A program made the position numbers and the translations under genes. The notes beneath the pieces are model-generated. The model was not told the origin of the DNA. It did no database searches and saw only the letters and a program-made list of their open reading frames with translations. A DNA stretch of 64,000 nucleotides from contig CAJWSW010000003.1 in the NCBI GenBank assembly GCA_913046035.1, forward strand, positions 23,765-87,764. The letters are read 5' to 3'. This DNA is from an uncultured Alphaproteobacteria bacterium (GTDB taxonomy: Bacteria > Pseudomonadota > Alphaproteobacteria > MPNO01 > UBA830). Shown here piece after piece: positions 25,902 through 34,164 of the stretch (its first letter is position 1; every line of letters begins with the position of its first letter).

Positions 25902-26537
25902 TTGAAAATTGTGTGTCTCGACATGGAAGGCGTAATCGCACCCGAAATTTGGATTGAGCTTGCTAATGTCACTGGTATCGATGATCTGAGGCGGACTACG
26001 AGGGATGAGCCAAATTACGATGAGTTGATGCGTTACCGGCTCAATATTCTTGATAAGTATGATTTGGGTATTGACGCGCTGCAGCCCATAATTAACGAAA
26101 TTGAGCCGCTTCCAGGTGCATGCGATTTCTTAGCCGCGGTACAGGCTAAATACCAGCTCGTAATCCTCTCCGATACTTTTTACGAGTTTGTCGGGCCGTT
26201 AATGGTCAAGATGGGGCAGCCTACACTCTTTTGTCACCGGCTTGAGGTAGATGGAAACGGCAGGCTTTCTGGATACAAACTACGCATGGATGGACACAAA
26301 CGAGCGGCGGTGAGGGCATTCAAGGGTCTGAATTTTTATACCTGCGCAGCAGGCGATTCATACAATGATACGCTGATGTTAGAGGAAGCAAATTCGGGGT
26401 TTCTGTTCCGTCCACCGCAGAACGTGATTGATGAATTTCCGCAGTTTCCAGTCATGAGTGATTATAGCGATTTGTTGTCGGTGATTGATGCTGCAGGGCC
26501 GTTAAGCTCGCCCTTGGATCATGTTAAATCTATCTGA
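25902..26537 (+). CDS. thrH: ThrH, phosphoserine phosphatase / phosphoserine:homoserine phosphotransferase
   Basis: A 211-residue HAD-superfamily enzyme that matches ThrH closely. It removes phosphate from phosphoserine and can pass it to homoserine, thus touching serine and threonine synthesis. HAD motifs are in place: D-x-E at residues 7-9 (CLDMEGV, with Glu as third residue as in ThrH), SDTFYEF (motif II), and AAGDSYND (motif IV). The start is TTG, because the N-terminal sequence aligns exactly at this codon and a GGA site lies about 8 bases upstream. It is followed by ispG after 15 bases. Confidence 0.9.
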   Translation: MKIVCLDMEGVIAPEIWIELANVTGIDDLRRTTRDEPNYDELMRYRLNILDKYDLGIDALQPIINEIEPLPGACDFLAAVQAKYQLVILSDTFYEFVGPLMVKMGQPTLFCHRLEVDGNGRLSGYKLRMDGHKRAAVRAFKGLNFYTCAAGDSYNDTLMLEEANSGFLFRPPQNVIDEFPQFPVMSDYSDLLSVIDAAGPLSSPLDHVKSI

Positions 26538-26552
26538 AATTATGGAGCAATT

Positions 26553-27803
26553 GTGAGCGAACTCGGCGTCTTTCAAACAGTTCCCCGTCGCAGAAGCGTC
26601 GCTGTCGATGTTGGTGGCGTCGTTGTGGGCGGTGGAGCGCCTGTTGTTGTGCAATCGATGACTAACACGGACACCGCGGATATCGATGCTACCGTTACAC
26701 AGGTTGCTGCGCTTGCGAAGTCAGGTTCAGAGGTCGTACGAATTACTGTAGACCGAGACGAAGCAGCGAAAGCCGTGCCCTATATCCGCGACCGACTTTC
26801 GCTTATGGGCATCGATACACCGTTAGTTGGCGATTTTCACTATATCGGCCACAAGTTGCTTACGGAGAACCCAGCCTGTGCTGAGGCATTAGCCAAATAC
26901 CGCATTAATCCAGGCAATGTTGGCTTTCGGGAGAAGCGTGATACTCAATTCAGCACTATGATTGAGGTTGCAAACAAATATGAAAAACCCGTGCGCATCG
27001 GCGTCAACTGGGGCTCTCTCGATCAAGAACTACTGACCGGTTTGATGGACGAGAATACCGCATCTGAAAATCCAAAAGGTGCTGCGGAGGTCACACGAGA
27101 GGCTATTGTGAAGTCGGGTCTTTTGTCTGCAGCACGGGCCGAAGAGCTCGGAATGCCGCGGAACCGGATAATTATTTCCGCGAAAGTATCAGCTGTGCAA
27201 GATCTCATCGCCGTATACCGTGATTTGGCATCGCGGTGCGATCATGCTTTACATCTTGGTCTTACAGAAGCCGGAATGGGGACAAAGGGTGTGGTTGCTT
27301 CGGCTGCAGGGATGGGGATTTTACTGCAGGAAGGCATCGGCGATACAATCCGGGTTTCGCTAACGCCGGAGCCGACAGGAGATAGAACGCGGGAAGTTGT
27401 GGTGGCGCAGGAATTGTTGCAGACCATGGGGATCAGATCATTCATTCCATTGGTAGCGTCCTGCCCTGGTTGTGGTCGCACGACGTCAACGGTATTTCAG
27501 GAGCTTGCACAAAGCATCCAGGTGCATATTCGTGAACGTATGATCGAGTGGCGAAAAAATTATCCCGGGGTGGAGGAGCTGAATGTCGCTGTTATGGGAT
27601 GCATTGTAAACGGACCCGGCGAATCCAAGCATGCGGACATAGGCATAAGTCTCCCCGGTACGGGTGAGGCTCCGGCTGCACCGGTATTTATCGATGGCGA
27701 GAAAAAGTTGACCCTGCGAGGTGCTGATATCGCCGATCAGTTCCGTGATTTGGTTGAAGACTACGTAGAGAAGCGCTACGGCGCAAAGGTTAGCGAGCGT
27801 TAA
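26553..27803 (+). CDS. ispG: IspG, 4-hydroxy-3-methylbut-2-en-1-yl diphosphate synthase
   Basis: A 416-residue enzyme of the MEP isoprenoid pathway that converts cyclic MEcPP into HMBPP with reduced ferredoxin or flavodoxin. The N-terminal TIM barrel begins with [11 protein letters not shown]. The [4Fe-4S] ligands are Cys304, Cys307 and Cys350, with Glu357 in VNGPGE. The GTG start has GGAG 5 bases upstream. A multi-domain Nfu Fe-S carrier follows after 4 bases, which fits delivery of the cluster to IspG (inference). Confidence 0.95.
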   Translation: MSELGVFQTVPRRRSVAVDVGGVVVGGGAPVVVQSMTNTDTADIDATVTQVAALAKSGSEVVRITVDRDEAAKAVPYIRDRLSLMGIDTPLVGDFHYIGHKLLTENPACAEALAKYRINPGNVGFREKRDTQFSTMIEVANKYEKPVRIGVNWGSLDQELLTGLMDENTASENPKGAAEVTREAIVKSGLLSAARAEELGMPRNRIIISAKVSAVQDLIAVYRDLASRCDHALHLGLTEAGMGTKGVVASAAGMGILLQEGIGDTIRVSLTPEPTGDRTREVVVAQELLQTMGIRSFIPLVASCPGCGRTTSTVFQELAQSIQVHIRERMIEWRKNYPGVEELNVAVMGCIVNGPGESKHADIGISLPGTGEAPAAPVFIDGEKKLTLRGADIADQFRDLVEDYVEKRYGAKVSER

Positions 27804-27807
27804 TCAC

Positions 27808-28623
27808 ATGTTTATCCAAGCCCAGCCACTTGACGACCCCACCCTGATGAAGTTTACGCCGGGTGAGCCCGTTTTGCCTTTAGGTAATGAACCGATTGGA
27901 GAAACTCAGTCAGCGGTTGTGTCGCCACTCGCCCGGCGTTTGCTTCGTATCGATGGTGTGGAAGGTGTGTCGCTATCTTTAGATGACGTAACATTGCGGC
28001 GCGCAGACAATAACGAATGGTACATTTTAAAACCTGTCATCCTTGGTGCTATAATGGAGCATTATGGTTCAGGTGAACCGGTTGTCGCAGATGCAACCAT
28101 ATTACGCATTCTAGACCTATTGGATGACCGTATCAGGCCGGCTATCGAGGCGTATGGCGGAGAAGTTTTATTTAAAAAATTTGCCGAAGGCACTCTTACG
28201 CTTGAATTGATAGGCGGTGGCGGTGTCCGAAAACGCGAAATGATGACGAACATTATATTGCACCACATACCCGACGTAGAGCAGGTTACTTGGCTGGGTG
28301 AGGCGCCGGCGGTAGAGATCCCTGACTGGATTTTCAACAGCAGTGATGAGCCTCCATCCGGGCCGGAAGCAGAGGCAGTGATGCAGTTACTCGACGAGAA
28401 AGTAAACCCGTCTGTTGCTGCACACGGTGGCCGTATCACGTTAATCGATGTTGCAGACCATGTTGCTTACGTGCGTATGGAGGGTGGATGCCAAGGCTGT
28501 TCAGCATCTGCAGTGACGCTTCAGCAGGGTGTGCAGAACGCGATCCTCTCAGAAGTCCCCAGCATCCAAGGTGTGGTAGACGTCACTGATCACTCGATGG
28601 GCGATAATCCCTTTTTCGGGTAA
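27808..28623 (+). CDS. Nfu-type Fe-S carrier with an extra degenerate NifU domain
   Basis: A 271-residue protein in three parts. Residues 1-85 match the Nfu N-terminal domain. Residues 96-160 align with a NifU-like domain but the CxxC is replaced by a Gly-rich GGGGVR stretch. Residues 186-262 are a complete NifU domain with CxxC at C228 and C231. Nfu proteins carry [4Fe-4S] clusters to target enzymes. The middle copy cannot hold a cluster by itself and may be structural. It lies 4 bases after ispG and overlaps the next gene by one base, so the three are coupled. Confidence 0.82.
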   Translation: MFIQAQPLDDPTLMKFTPGEPVLPLGNEPIGETQSAVVSPLARRLLRIDGVEGVSLSLDDVTLRRADNNEWYILKPVILGAIMEHYGSGEPVVADATILRILDLLDDRIRPAIEAYGGEVLFKKFAEGTLTLELIGGGGVRKREMMTNIILHHIPDVEQVTWLGEAPAVEIPDWIFNSSDEPPSGPEAEAVMQLLDEKVNPSVAAHGGRITLIDVADHVAYVRMEGGCQGCSASAVTLQQGVQNAILSEVPSIQGVVDVTDHSMGDNPFFG

Positions 28624-29174
28624 TGCTTAAACGTGTTACCTATTACATGGTTGAGTGCGATTATCCGCACGAAACAGACGCCCAACGCATAGCATTTGAC
28701 GAATTTTACTGGGATCACGTCAGTATGTTGCTTACAATTCCGGGCTTCTTAAGTGCGCAGCGTTTCCATTGTGATCAGCCAGTCAAAGCACCCTTCCTAG
28801 CTTTGTATCAACTCGCTGGGCCAGAGATAATGACCAGCTGCCAGTACACGTCAAAGGCCGGTCGGATGTCGGTCGATCCAAATTTTCGGTTAAATATGAT
28901 CAACTGGGATCGCAACCTGGTTCAGGGCCCGGAGGGCATGCCGGAGCTCGATCTCGCAACTGAGATGGAAAGTGTCTTAACTTTAATTGATCGGTGTAAT
29001 ATCGATGCGCCGCCTCTGCCGGTTGGATTTACGCCGTTAACCGTGGTGGGTCTTGATCACACGATTGCAGAGCGTGGTGTGACTGTCGGAGCCACTAAAT
29101 ACGCGAAGATACATCCCGACTGGGAAGTGCGGCACTGGCAACCCATACACCATGTAAGAACGCCAACCACTTAA
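28623..29174 (+). CDS. Conserved hypothetical protein, possible dimeric alpha-beta barrel
   Basis: A 183-residue soluble protein. Its ATG shares one base with the nfu stop, so it belongs to the ispG-nfu transcript. The first 100 residues (strand, FDEFYWDHVSMLLTIPGF, then QRFHC and LALYQLAG strands) look like a ferredoxin-like dimeric barrel of the EthD or DUF4286 kind. The last 50 residues are rich in His and Pro. I do not recognise a characterised family or a catalytic motif. Confidence 0.65.
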   Translation: MLKRVTYYMVECDYPHETDAQRIAFDEFYWDHVSMLLTIPGFLSAQRFHCDQPVKAPFLALYQLAGPEIMTSCQYTSKAGRMSVDPNFRLNMINWDRNLVQGPEGMPELDLATEMESVLTLIDRCNIDAPPLPVGFTPLTVVGLDHTIAERGVTVGATKYAKIHPDWEVRHWQPIHHVRTPTT

Positions 29175-29430
29175 CACACGATGCGTGTGAGGAAATATTA
29201 TTAAATGCGTTGGAGGGTAGGTTGGTGGTGCGAAAAAAGCTCTCTTAACACGGTTAACAGGACGCATTAAAATTTCCAGAATCCTCATTTGCAAGGCTTT
29301 ATATTGCGCGCGAAACACTTTTCTCACAAACGTTGGAATTGTTCACAGTAGGGTAAATAGCCCCGAATATTTGCTTGTGCCGACCGTCTACCTGGGTCAA
29401 TTTGGTGCATCCAACAATACGGAATTCATC

Positions 29431-30036
29431 ATGCTCCCGGCATTAGAAACATTTATTTTGGATTTCCGCGCCCTGTACAACGAGGATATCAGTGATGCCG
29501 AACGTTTTGAGCGCGGTCGACCTTTCTTAAAAACATTGCTAGCCGACAAGCGCCTAAAGCAGTGTGCTGAAAAATGGCCCGCACGAAATGATCCGGATCA
29601 AGGGTATTTTGAGAACCTCCTTTTTTATGAGGACCCTGACTACGGTTTTGTGATCAATGCTCTGATTAAAGAGCCGGGAGAATCGACGCCGATCCATGAC
29701 CACGGCGAGGTATTGACTGTGTACGGCGTTTTTATTGGTGGCGAAATCGTCAAACGTTTTAGGCGCGTGGATTTTGGAGCGGGCGAGAATGGTGCGCCTG
29801 GCACTGACAATGGTATCGAGTTGGAACTAGTCGGTGAAAACGCGGTGACGCCAGGCTATATCGATTTCGTTCCCCCTGGAGAAATACACGTTGAACACAA
29901 TGGTCAACATCGAACTATCGGTTTAATACTGCGGAATGGAAATGTGGGAGACCATTTACAAAGTTGGTATAATAAGGAGTTGGGAACCCGGGTAAGACGC
30001 TATGGGCCTAAACAGATACCCTACCAGCTTGCGTAG
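29431..30036 (+). CDS. Cysteine dioxygenase-like cupin protein
   Basis: A 201-residue cupin of the cysteine dioxygenase-like group. Metal-binding His89 and His91 lie in a PIHDHGEVLTVYG core, and further histidines lie in the second motif (GEIHVEHNG). The layout is that of bacterial thiol dioxygenases, but the substrate is not fixed by sequence. I use the ATG at 29431; a TTG at 29371 would add 20 residues without a better site. It stands alone, converging on korB, and is a distant relative of the shorter cupin at 4403. Confidence 0.75.
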   Translation: MLPALETFILDFRALYNEDISDAERFERGRPFLKTLLADKRLKQCAEKWPARNDPDQGYFENLLFYEDPDYGFVINALIKEPGESTPIHDHGEVLTVYGVFIGGEIVKRFRRVDFGAGENGAPGTDNGIELELVGENAVTPGYIDFVPPGEIHVEHNGQHRTIGLILRNGNVGDHLQSWYNKELGTRVRRYGPKQIPYQLA

Positions 30037-30159
30037 GTGCGCCAGTCGAAGGGTCACTGTCGCCTTTTTGCTCTCTGCGGAACCTTGGAAACGAGTGGGT
30101 CGGCAAAGCGGCTGCCCTACTCAGCGCCACATTTCTGAAAAAAATCTCGGTATTTGGCT

Positions 30160-31194
30160 CTACGAACCTTCAGATACTGTCCAGGTCCGACCCTTACGAA
30201 GCAGCTCATTAATTGTGCCTGGTGGTGAGGCTTCCTTGACCGTTGCCAGTTGTTCGTGAACAGCGTCATCGTAGGACTTGCTTGGGTTGTTATAAAGAAC
30301 GCCGAGCGCAACTGGGAACTCTGGCTGTTTCATGTCAGCCAACATCATTGCTAGCATTTTATTATTTTCGTCATGCACCAGAACATCATCTTCGGTGACA
30401 CCATCCACTCCGATGGTAACAACGCGGATACCAAAACCGCCATCCGCTTGAGCAATTCCCTTATTCTCCTCGGCTCCAAATATAAGAGGTCTGCCGTGCT
30501 CAACTGTTATCGAATTATCGGACACAACTTTTCTATCGGTCCAGCCGTCAAAAGCTCCATCATTATAAACTATGCAGTTTTGTATAATTTCGACCAATGA
30601 CGCACCCTTGTGAGCGTGCGCGGCTTTAAGAACACCGGGCATGTGCTTCTGGTTCGTGTCAAACGTGCGAGCGACAAACCGAGCGCCGGCGCCAAGCGCA
30701 ACGCTAAGTGGCGTCAGTGGCGCGTCAACCGACCCCTGGGGTGTCGATGGCGAGCGCGTGCCGAGCTGGCTAGTTGGTGAATACTGGCCTTTGGTGAGCC
30801 CGTAGATTTCGTTATTGAAAAGCAGGAGATTTAGGTCAACGTTTCGGCGTATGGCGTGCATTGTGTGGTTGCCGCCGATTGACAGCGCGTCTCCATCACC
30901 CATAACTACCCAAATGTCCAAGTCAGGGTTTGCGAGCTTCGCGCCGGTGGCCAATGCAGGCGCCCGTCCGTGAATTGTATGAAAACCATAAGAGGCCATA
31001 TAATATGGGAACCGGGCCGCGCAACCGATGCCTGAGAAAAAGACCAGATTTTCGAGTGGGATCTGCAATTCGGCCAAAGTGCGGTGAACACCTTTAATAA
31101 TAGCGTAGTCACCGCAACCCGGACACCAGCGGACCTCTTGGTCTGAAGCGTAGTCGTTTGGCTTCAGTGCTTCGACAGGTGTTTCAATATTCAT
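30160..31194 (-). CDS. korB: 2-oxoacid:ferredoxin oxidoreductase beta subunit
   Basis: A 344-residue ThDP-binding subunit of a CoA-dependent 2-oxoacid:ferredoxin oxidoreductase, probably for 2-oxoglutarate. Cluster ligands C24 and C27 (WCPGCGDY) and C58 are present. The ThDP/Mg motif GDGD is at 99-102, followed by NNEIYGLTKGQ at 127-137. It follows korA by three bases. The product side, reduced ferredoxin, is relevant to the ferredoxin-type reductase in the divergent operon (see findings). The two genes end facing the cupin gene. Confidence 0.92.
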   Translation of the reverse strand: MNIETPVEALKPNDYASDQEVRWCPGCGDYAIIKGVHRTLAELQIPLENLVFFSGIGCAARFPYYMASYGFHTIHGRAPALATGAKLANPDLDIWVVMGDGDALSIGGNHTMHAIRRNVDLNLLLFNNEIYGLTKGQYSPTSQLGTRSPSTPQGSVDAPLTPLSVALGAGARFVARTFDTNQKHMPGVLKAAHAHKGASLVEIIQNCIVYNDGAFDGWTDRKVVSDNSITVEHGRPLIFGAEENKGIAQADGGFGIRVVTIGVDGVTEDDVLVHDENNKMLAMMLADMKQPEFPVALGVLYNNPSKSYDDAVHEQLATVKEASPPGTINELLRKGRTWTVSEGS

Positions 31195-31197
31195 TGC

Positions 31198-33063
31198 TTA
31201 TCCTTCCACCCGCGAGCGTATCTCGCGTTCGAGGGTCGACACCTTAAACGGTTGACCCGTGATCTGCGTAATGCTCTCCGCATCGACCAAGTATTTATCG
31301 CGGAGCACGTGTACAAGTTGTCCATTATTCATTTCAGGTACCATCACGCGGTCAAAACCTGACAGGAGATCACCGAGGTTTTTTGGAAAGGGGTGAATAT
31401 GGCGAAGATGTATATGTGCTACATTCAGCCCCCCTGAAACACAGCGACTGACAGCCTGATTAATAGCTCCGAAGGTCGATCCCCAACCTACGACCGCGAG
31501 TTTCCCTTTTTCCTCGCCCATTGCCACCTCTTGGGCAGGGATATCTTTGGCTATACCATCTATCTTCGCGGCGCGGACTTTTGTCATCCGGTGGTGATTA
31601 TCGCTGTCGTAAGAAATATGACCGCTGTCATAGTCCTTTTCGATGCCGCCGATACGATGCATAAGGCCGGGTGTTCCCGGGATGGCCCAATTTCGTGCGA
31701 GGGTAACCTCGTTACGTAAGTATGGATGGAACCCTTCTGGATCCGTCCGGAATTCAACCGGGAAGTCGGCTATAGCGTCGGCGTCGGGGATTTCCCAAGG
31801 CTCCGCAGAGTTGGCGAGAAAGCCATCGGTTAGCAATATAACAGGCGTCATATATTTGGTTGCAATTCGAACCGCCTCAATCGCTGTTTCAAAACAATCA
31901 CCGGCGGTACGAGACGCGATTACCGGCAGCGGAGTATCAGCATTACGGCCGTATACCGCCTGGAAAAGATCAGATTGTTCCGTCTTGGTCGGGAGGCCAG
32001 TGGACGGACCACCGCGCTGAACATTTACAATGACCAGAGGCAATTCTGTAACCAACGCAAGACCGATAGCTTCGGTCTTTAAAGCAATTCCAGGACCTGA
32101 TGAAGAAGTTACCCCCAGCGAACCCGCGTAGGACGCACCAATTGCCGAACATACGGCAGCGATTTCGTCTTCCGCCTGAAAAGTCGTTACCCCATAGTTT
32201 TTTAGCCCAGTCAGGGTATGTAAAAGGGCAGACGCTGGGGTAATCGGATAGGAGCCCAAGAAAAGATCCAGGCCCGCTTTCTTAGCACCGGCGATTAAAC
32301 CCCAGGCCACGGCCTCGGTGCCAGTTACAGCGCGGTAAGTTCCGGGCTGAACGTCTGCTCTTGGAACCACGTAAGCTTCCACACCCGATGGCAGTTCAAC
32401 CGTCTCCCCGTATGCGTGGCCGGCATTCAGTGCCGCGATATTTGCAGCCGCTATGTTTGGTAGCTTTCCGAACCGCTGGTTTACCCAGTCAATGGTTGGC
32501 TGGCGTTCGCGATTATACATCCAACACATCAGGCCAAGCGCCCAGAAATTTTTGCAACGTGTGGCCTCTTTAGAAGTTACTTCACAATCGGCGACGGCAG
32601 CGTTTGTCAGTTTGTTAATTTCGATCGCAATTACAACATGATTGTCGAGGGTGCCGTCTTCGAGGGGGTTATTCTCGTAACCCGCTCTCTTAATGTTCCG
32701 ATCGGTGAAAGCGTCCACATTTAAAATGACGGTCCCACCTTTAGGAACATCCTTGAGATGCACTTTCAAAGCTGCCGGGTTCATCGCAACCAAAACGTCT
32801 GGGTCGTCCCCGGGCGTCTGAATATCATATGACGCGAAGTTGATCTGGAACGCGCTGACGCCAAATGTAGTACCGGCGGGAGCCCGGATCTCAGCTGGAA
32901 AATCCGGGAATGTCGCAAGGTCGTTGCCCATCAGAGCAGTCGATTGCGTGAACTGGGTGCCAGTCAATTGCATACCATCTCCGGAGTCGCCGGCAAAACG
33001 AATTACAACTGAATCTAGCGCTTTGCGCTCTCCATCATTGGAGGAAGCAACGTTTGTCGCCAT
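31198..33063 (-). CDS. korA: 2-oxoacid:ferredoxin oxidoreductase alpha subunit (fused gamma-alpha)
   Basis: A 621-residue fusion. Residues about 10-190 are the gamma (CoA-binding/transfer) domain, starting with IRFAGDSGDGMQ; the rest is the alpha pyrimidine-binding domain (GSYPITPAS, then FQAEDEIAA). This two-subunit KorAB form is oxygen-tolerant in several aerobes and can replace or supplement the 2-oxoglutarate dehydrogenase complex. I start at the ATG at 33063; a longer frame to 33093 runs into the promoter element. It is divergent from the coxM-like operon with 262 bases between the starts. Its promoter region carries the shared GTAYAC element. Confidence 0.9.
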   Translation of the reverse strand: MATNVASSNDGERKALDSVVIRFAGDSGDGMQLTGTQFTQSTALMGNDLATFPDFPAEIRAPAGTTFGVSAFQINFASYDIQTPGDDPDVLVAMNPAALKVHLKDVPKGGTVILNVDAFTDRNIKRAGYENNPLEDGTLDNHVVIAIEINKLTNAAVADCEVTSKEATRCKNFWALGLMCWMYNRERQPTIDWVNQRFGKLPNIAAANIAALNAGHAYGETVELPSGVEAYVVPRADVQPGTYRAVTGTEAVAWGLIAGAKKAGLDLFLGSYPITPASALLHTLTGLKNYGVTTFQAEDEIAAVCSAIGASYAGSLGVTSSSGPGIALKTEAIGLALVTELPLVIVNVQRGGPSTGLPTKTEQSDLFQAVYGRNADTPLPVIASRTAGDCFETAIEAVRIATKYMTPVILLTDGFLANSAEPWEIPDADAIADFPVEFRTDPEGFHPYLRNEVTLARNWAIPGTPGLMHRIGGIEKDYDSGHISYDSDNHHRMTKVRAAKIDGIAKDIPAQEVAMGEEKGKLAVVGWGSTFGAINQAVSRCVSGGLNVAHIHLRHIHPFPKNLGDLLSGFDRVMVPEMNNGQLVHVLRDKYLVDAESITQITGQPFKVSTLEREIRSRVEG

Positions 33064-33078
33064 GAATGAGTTCCGAAC

Positions 33079-33124
33079 ATTATATGTACACAAACAAACT
33101 AGGTGGGCGTTACAGCCCCGTCAA
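33079..33124 (-). promoter_or_regulatory. Candidate korA promoter with a shared operator-like element
   Basis: On the minus strand, a -35-like TTGACG (33119-33124) is 17 bases from TAGTTT (33096-33101); a TATAAT also lies at 33079-33084. The plus-strand reading GTACACAAACAA at 33086-33097 matches the elements upstream of the coxM-like gene and hyuA at 11 of 12 positions of hyuA's. Its centre is about 30.5 bases from the -35 box, and it ends 22 bases before the ATG. Confidence 0.5.
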
Positions 33125-33254
33125 GCAGTGGAAAAAAGCATTCATATCGTTTTAAGGGCATCTTTGTCGGTGACTAAAAGAGCCTCGTCTCAAACATGCT
33201 GATCGAGCCATTCACCGTCAAAAGATCGTCATCTGATAAATGAATTTTCGCCGC

Positions 33255-33300
33255 TTGACACCCCCATGCTCCTGACGAATATATGTATGTATACATACAA
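33255..33300 (+). promoter_or_regulatory. Promoter and 16-base palindromic operator for the coxM-like operon
   Basis: A perfect -35 TTGACA lies at 33255-33260. The -10 is less clear: AATATA at 17 bases or TATATG at 19 bases. Immediately after it, TGTATGTATACATACA (33284-33299) is a perfect 16-base palindrome centred on GTATAC. This style of site is typical of GntR-family repressors. It overlaps the expected transcription start, so repression by occlusion is plausible. The first start codon is 26 bases downstream. Confidence 0.65.
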
Positions 33301-33325
33301 TACATAAATAGGAGTGTGAGGGGTA

Positions 33326-34162
33326 ATGTCATCCTATTTGCGGCCGACTACACTCTCTGATGCGCTTCATGCGCTGTCTGAGCAAAGAAGCACTATTATA
33401 GCCGGTGGAACAGACTTCTATCCTGCTCGCGTTGGTAAACCACTAGACGAAGACGTGCTAGATGTGACTGCAATAGAATCTCTTCGCGCGATAGAAGACG
33501 GGGGAGATCATTATGTGATTGGGGCTACCACGACATGGACTGATCTGATCCGGGAAGATCTACCGGATTGGTTTCGCGCGATGAAACTTGCGGCGAAAGA
33601 GGTCGGTGGCGTGCAGATCCAAAATGCCGGGACTATTGTTGGAAATGTTTGCAATGCGTCACCCGCTGCTGATGGCGCGCCAGGACTGTTAGCTCTAGAC
33701 GCCTCTGTTGTGCTTGCCTCTCTGTCGGGCGAACGCATCATCCCAATCACGGAATTTGTCCTTGGGAATCGACGCACCGCCCGCAAACCGGATGAAATCG
33801 TGGTCGGCCTTCGTATCCCAAAATGCCGGGAAGACGCTAAGAGCACTTTTTTAAAATTAGGGGCGAGAAAATACCTGGTAATATCAATTGTCATGGTATC
33901 CGCTGTTATCGAGGTGTCTGCTGAGGGGATGGTGGATCGCTGTAGGGTCGCTGTTGGGTCGTGTTCGGAGGTGGCGACTAGATTGCAAGATCTCGAAACT
34001 GAGCTTTGTGGCATGCCAGCGGATGATAGATTGGCGGGGTTGGTCACGACAGATCATCTAGCGCCGCTCAGTCCGATCGGCGATGTCCGTGGCTCCGCTG
34101 ACTACCGACGTGATGCTGCACTCACATTGGTGCGCCGTGCTATCGACGAATTAACGGGGTAA
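33326..34162 (+). CDS. Molybdenum hydroxylase FAD subunit (CoxM-like)
   Basis: A 278-residue FAD-binding medium subunit of the xanthine dehydrogenase family. The two FAD motifs are AGGTD at 26-30 and NAGTIVGNVCNASPAAD at 100-116. It passes electrons from the 2Fe-2S clusters of the next gene product to the acceptor. Two bases separate it from the fused small-large subunit gene, so the pair forms one enzyme. In the context of the downstream reductase homologue, the enzyme may be a nicotinate-dehydrogenase-like ring hydroxylase (inference). It is the only FAD subunit in the window, although four large subunits are present. Confidence 0.9.
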   Translation: MSSYLRPTTLSDALHALSEQRSTIIAGGTDFYPARVGKPLDEDVLDVTAIESLRAIEDGGDHYVIGATTTWTDLIREDLPDWFRAMKLAAKEVGGVQIQNAGTIVGNVCNASPAADGAPGLLALDASVVLASLSGERIIPITEFVLGNRRTARKPDEIVVGLRIPKCREDAKSTFLKLGARKYLVISIVMVSAVIEVSAEGMVDRCRVAVGSCSEVATRLQDLETELCGMPADDRLAGLVTTDHLAPLSPIGDVRGSADYRRDAALTLVRRAIDELTG

Positions 34163-34164
34163 TT

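Noticed and set aside
33511..34047. A 178-codon minus-strand frame inside the coxM-like gene
   Set aside because: Antisense to a clear FAD subunit; Ser/Thr/Pro-rich translation typical of a shadow frame.
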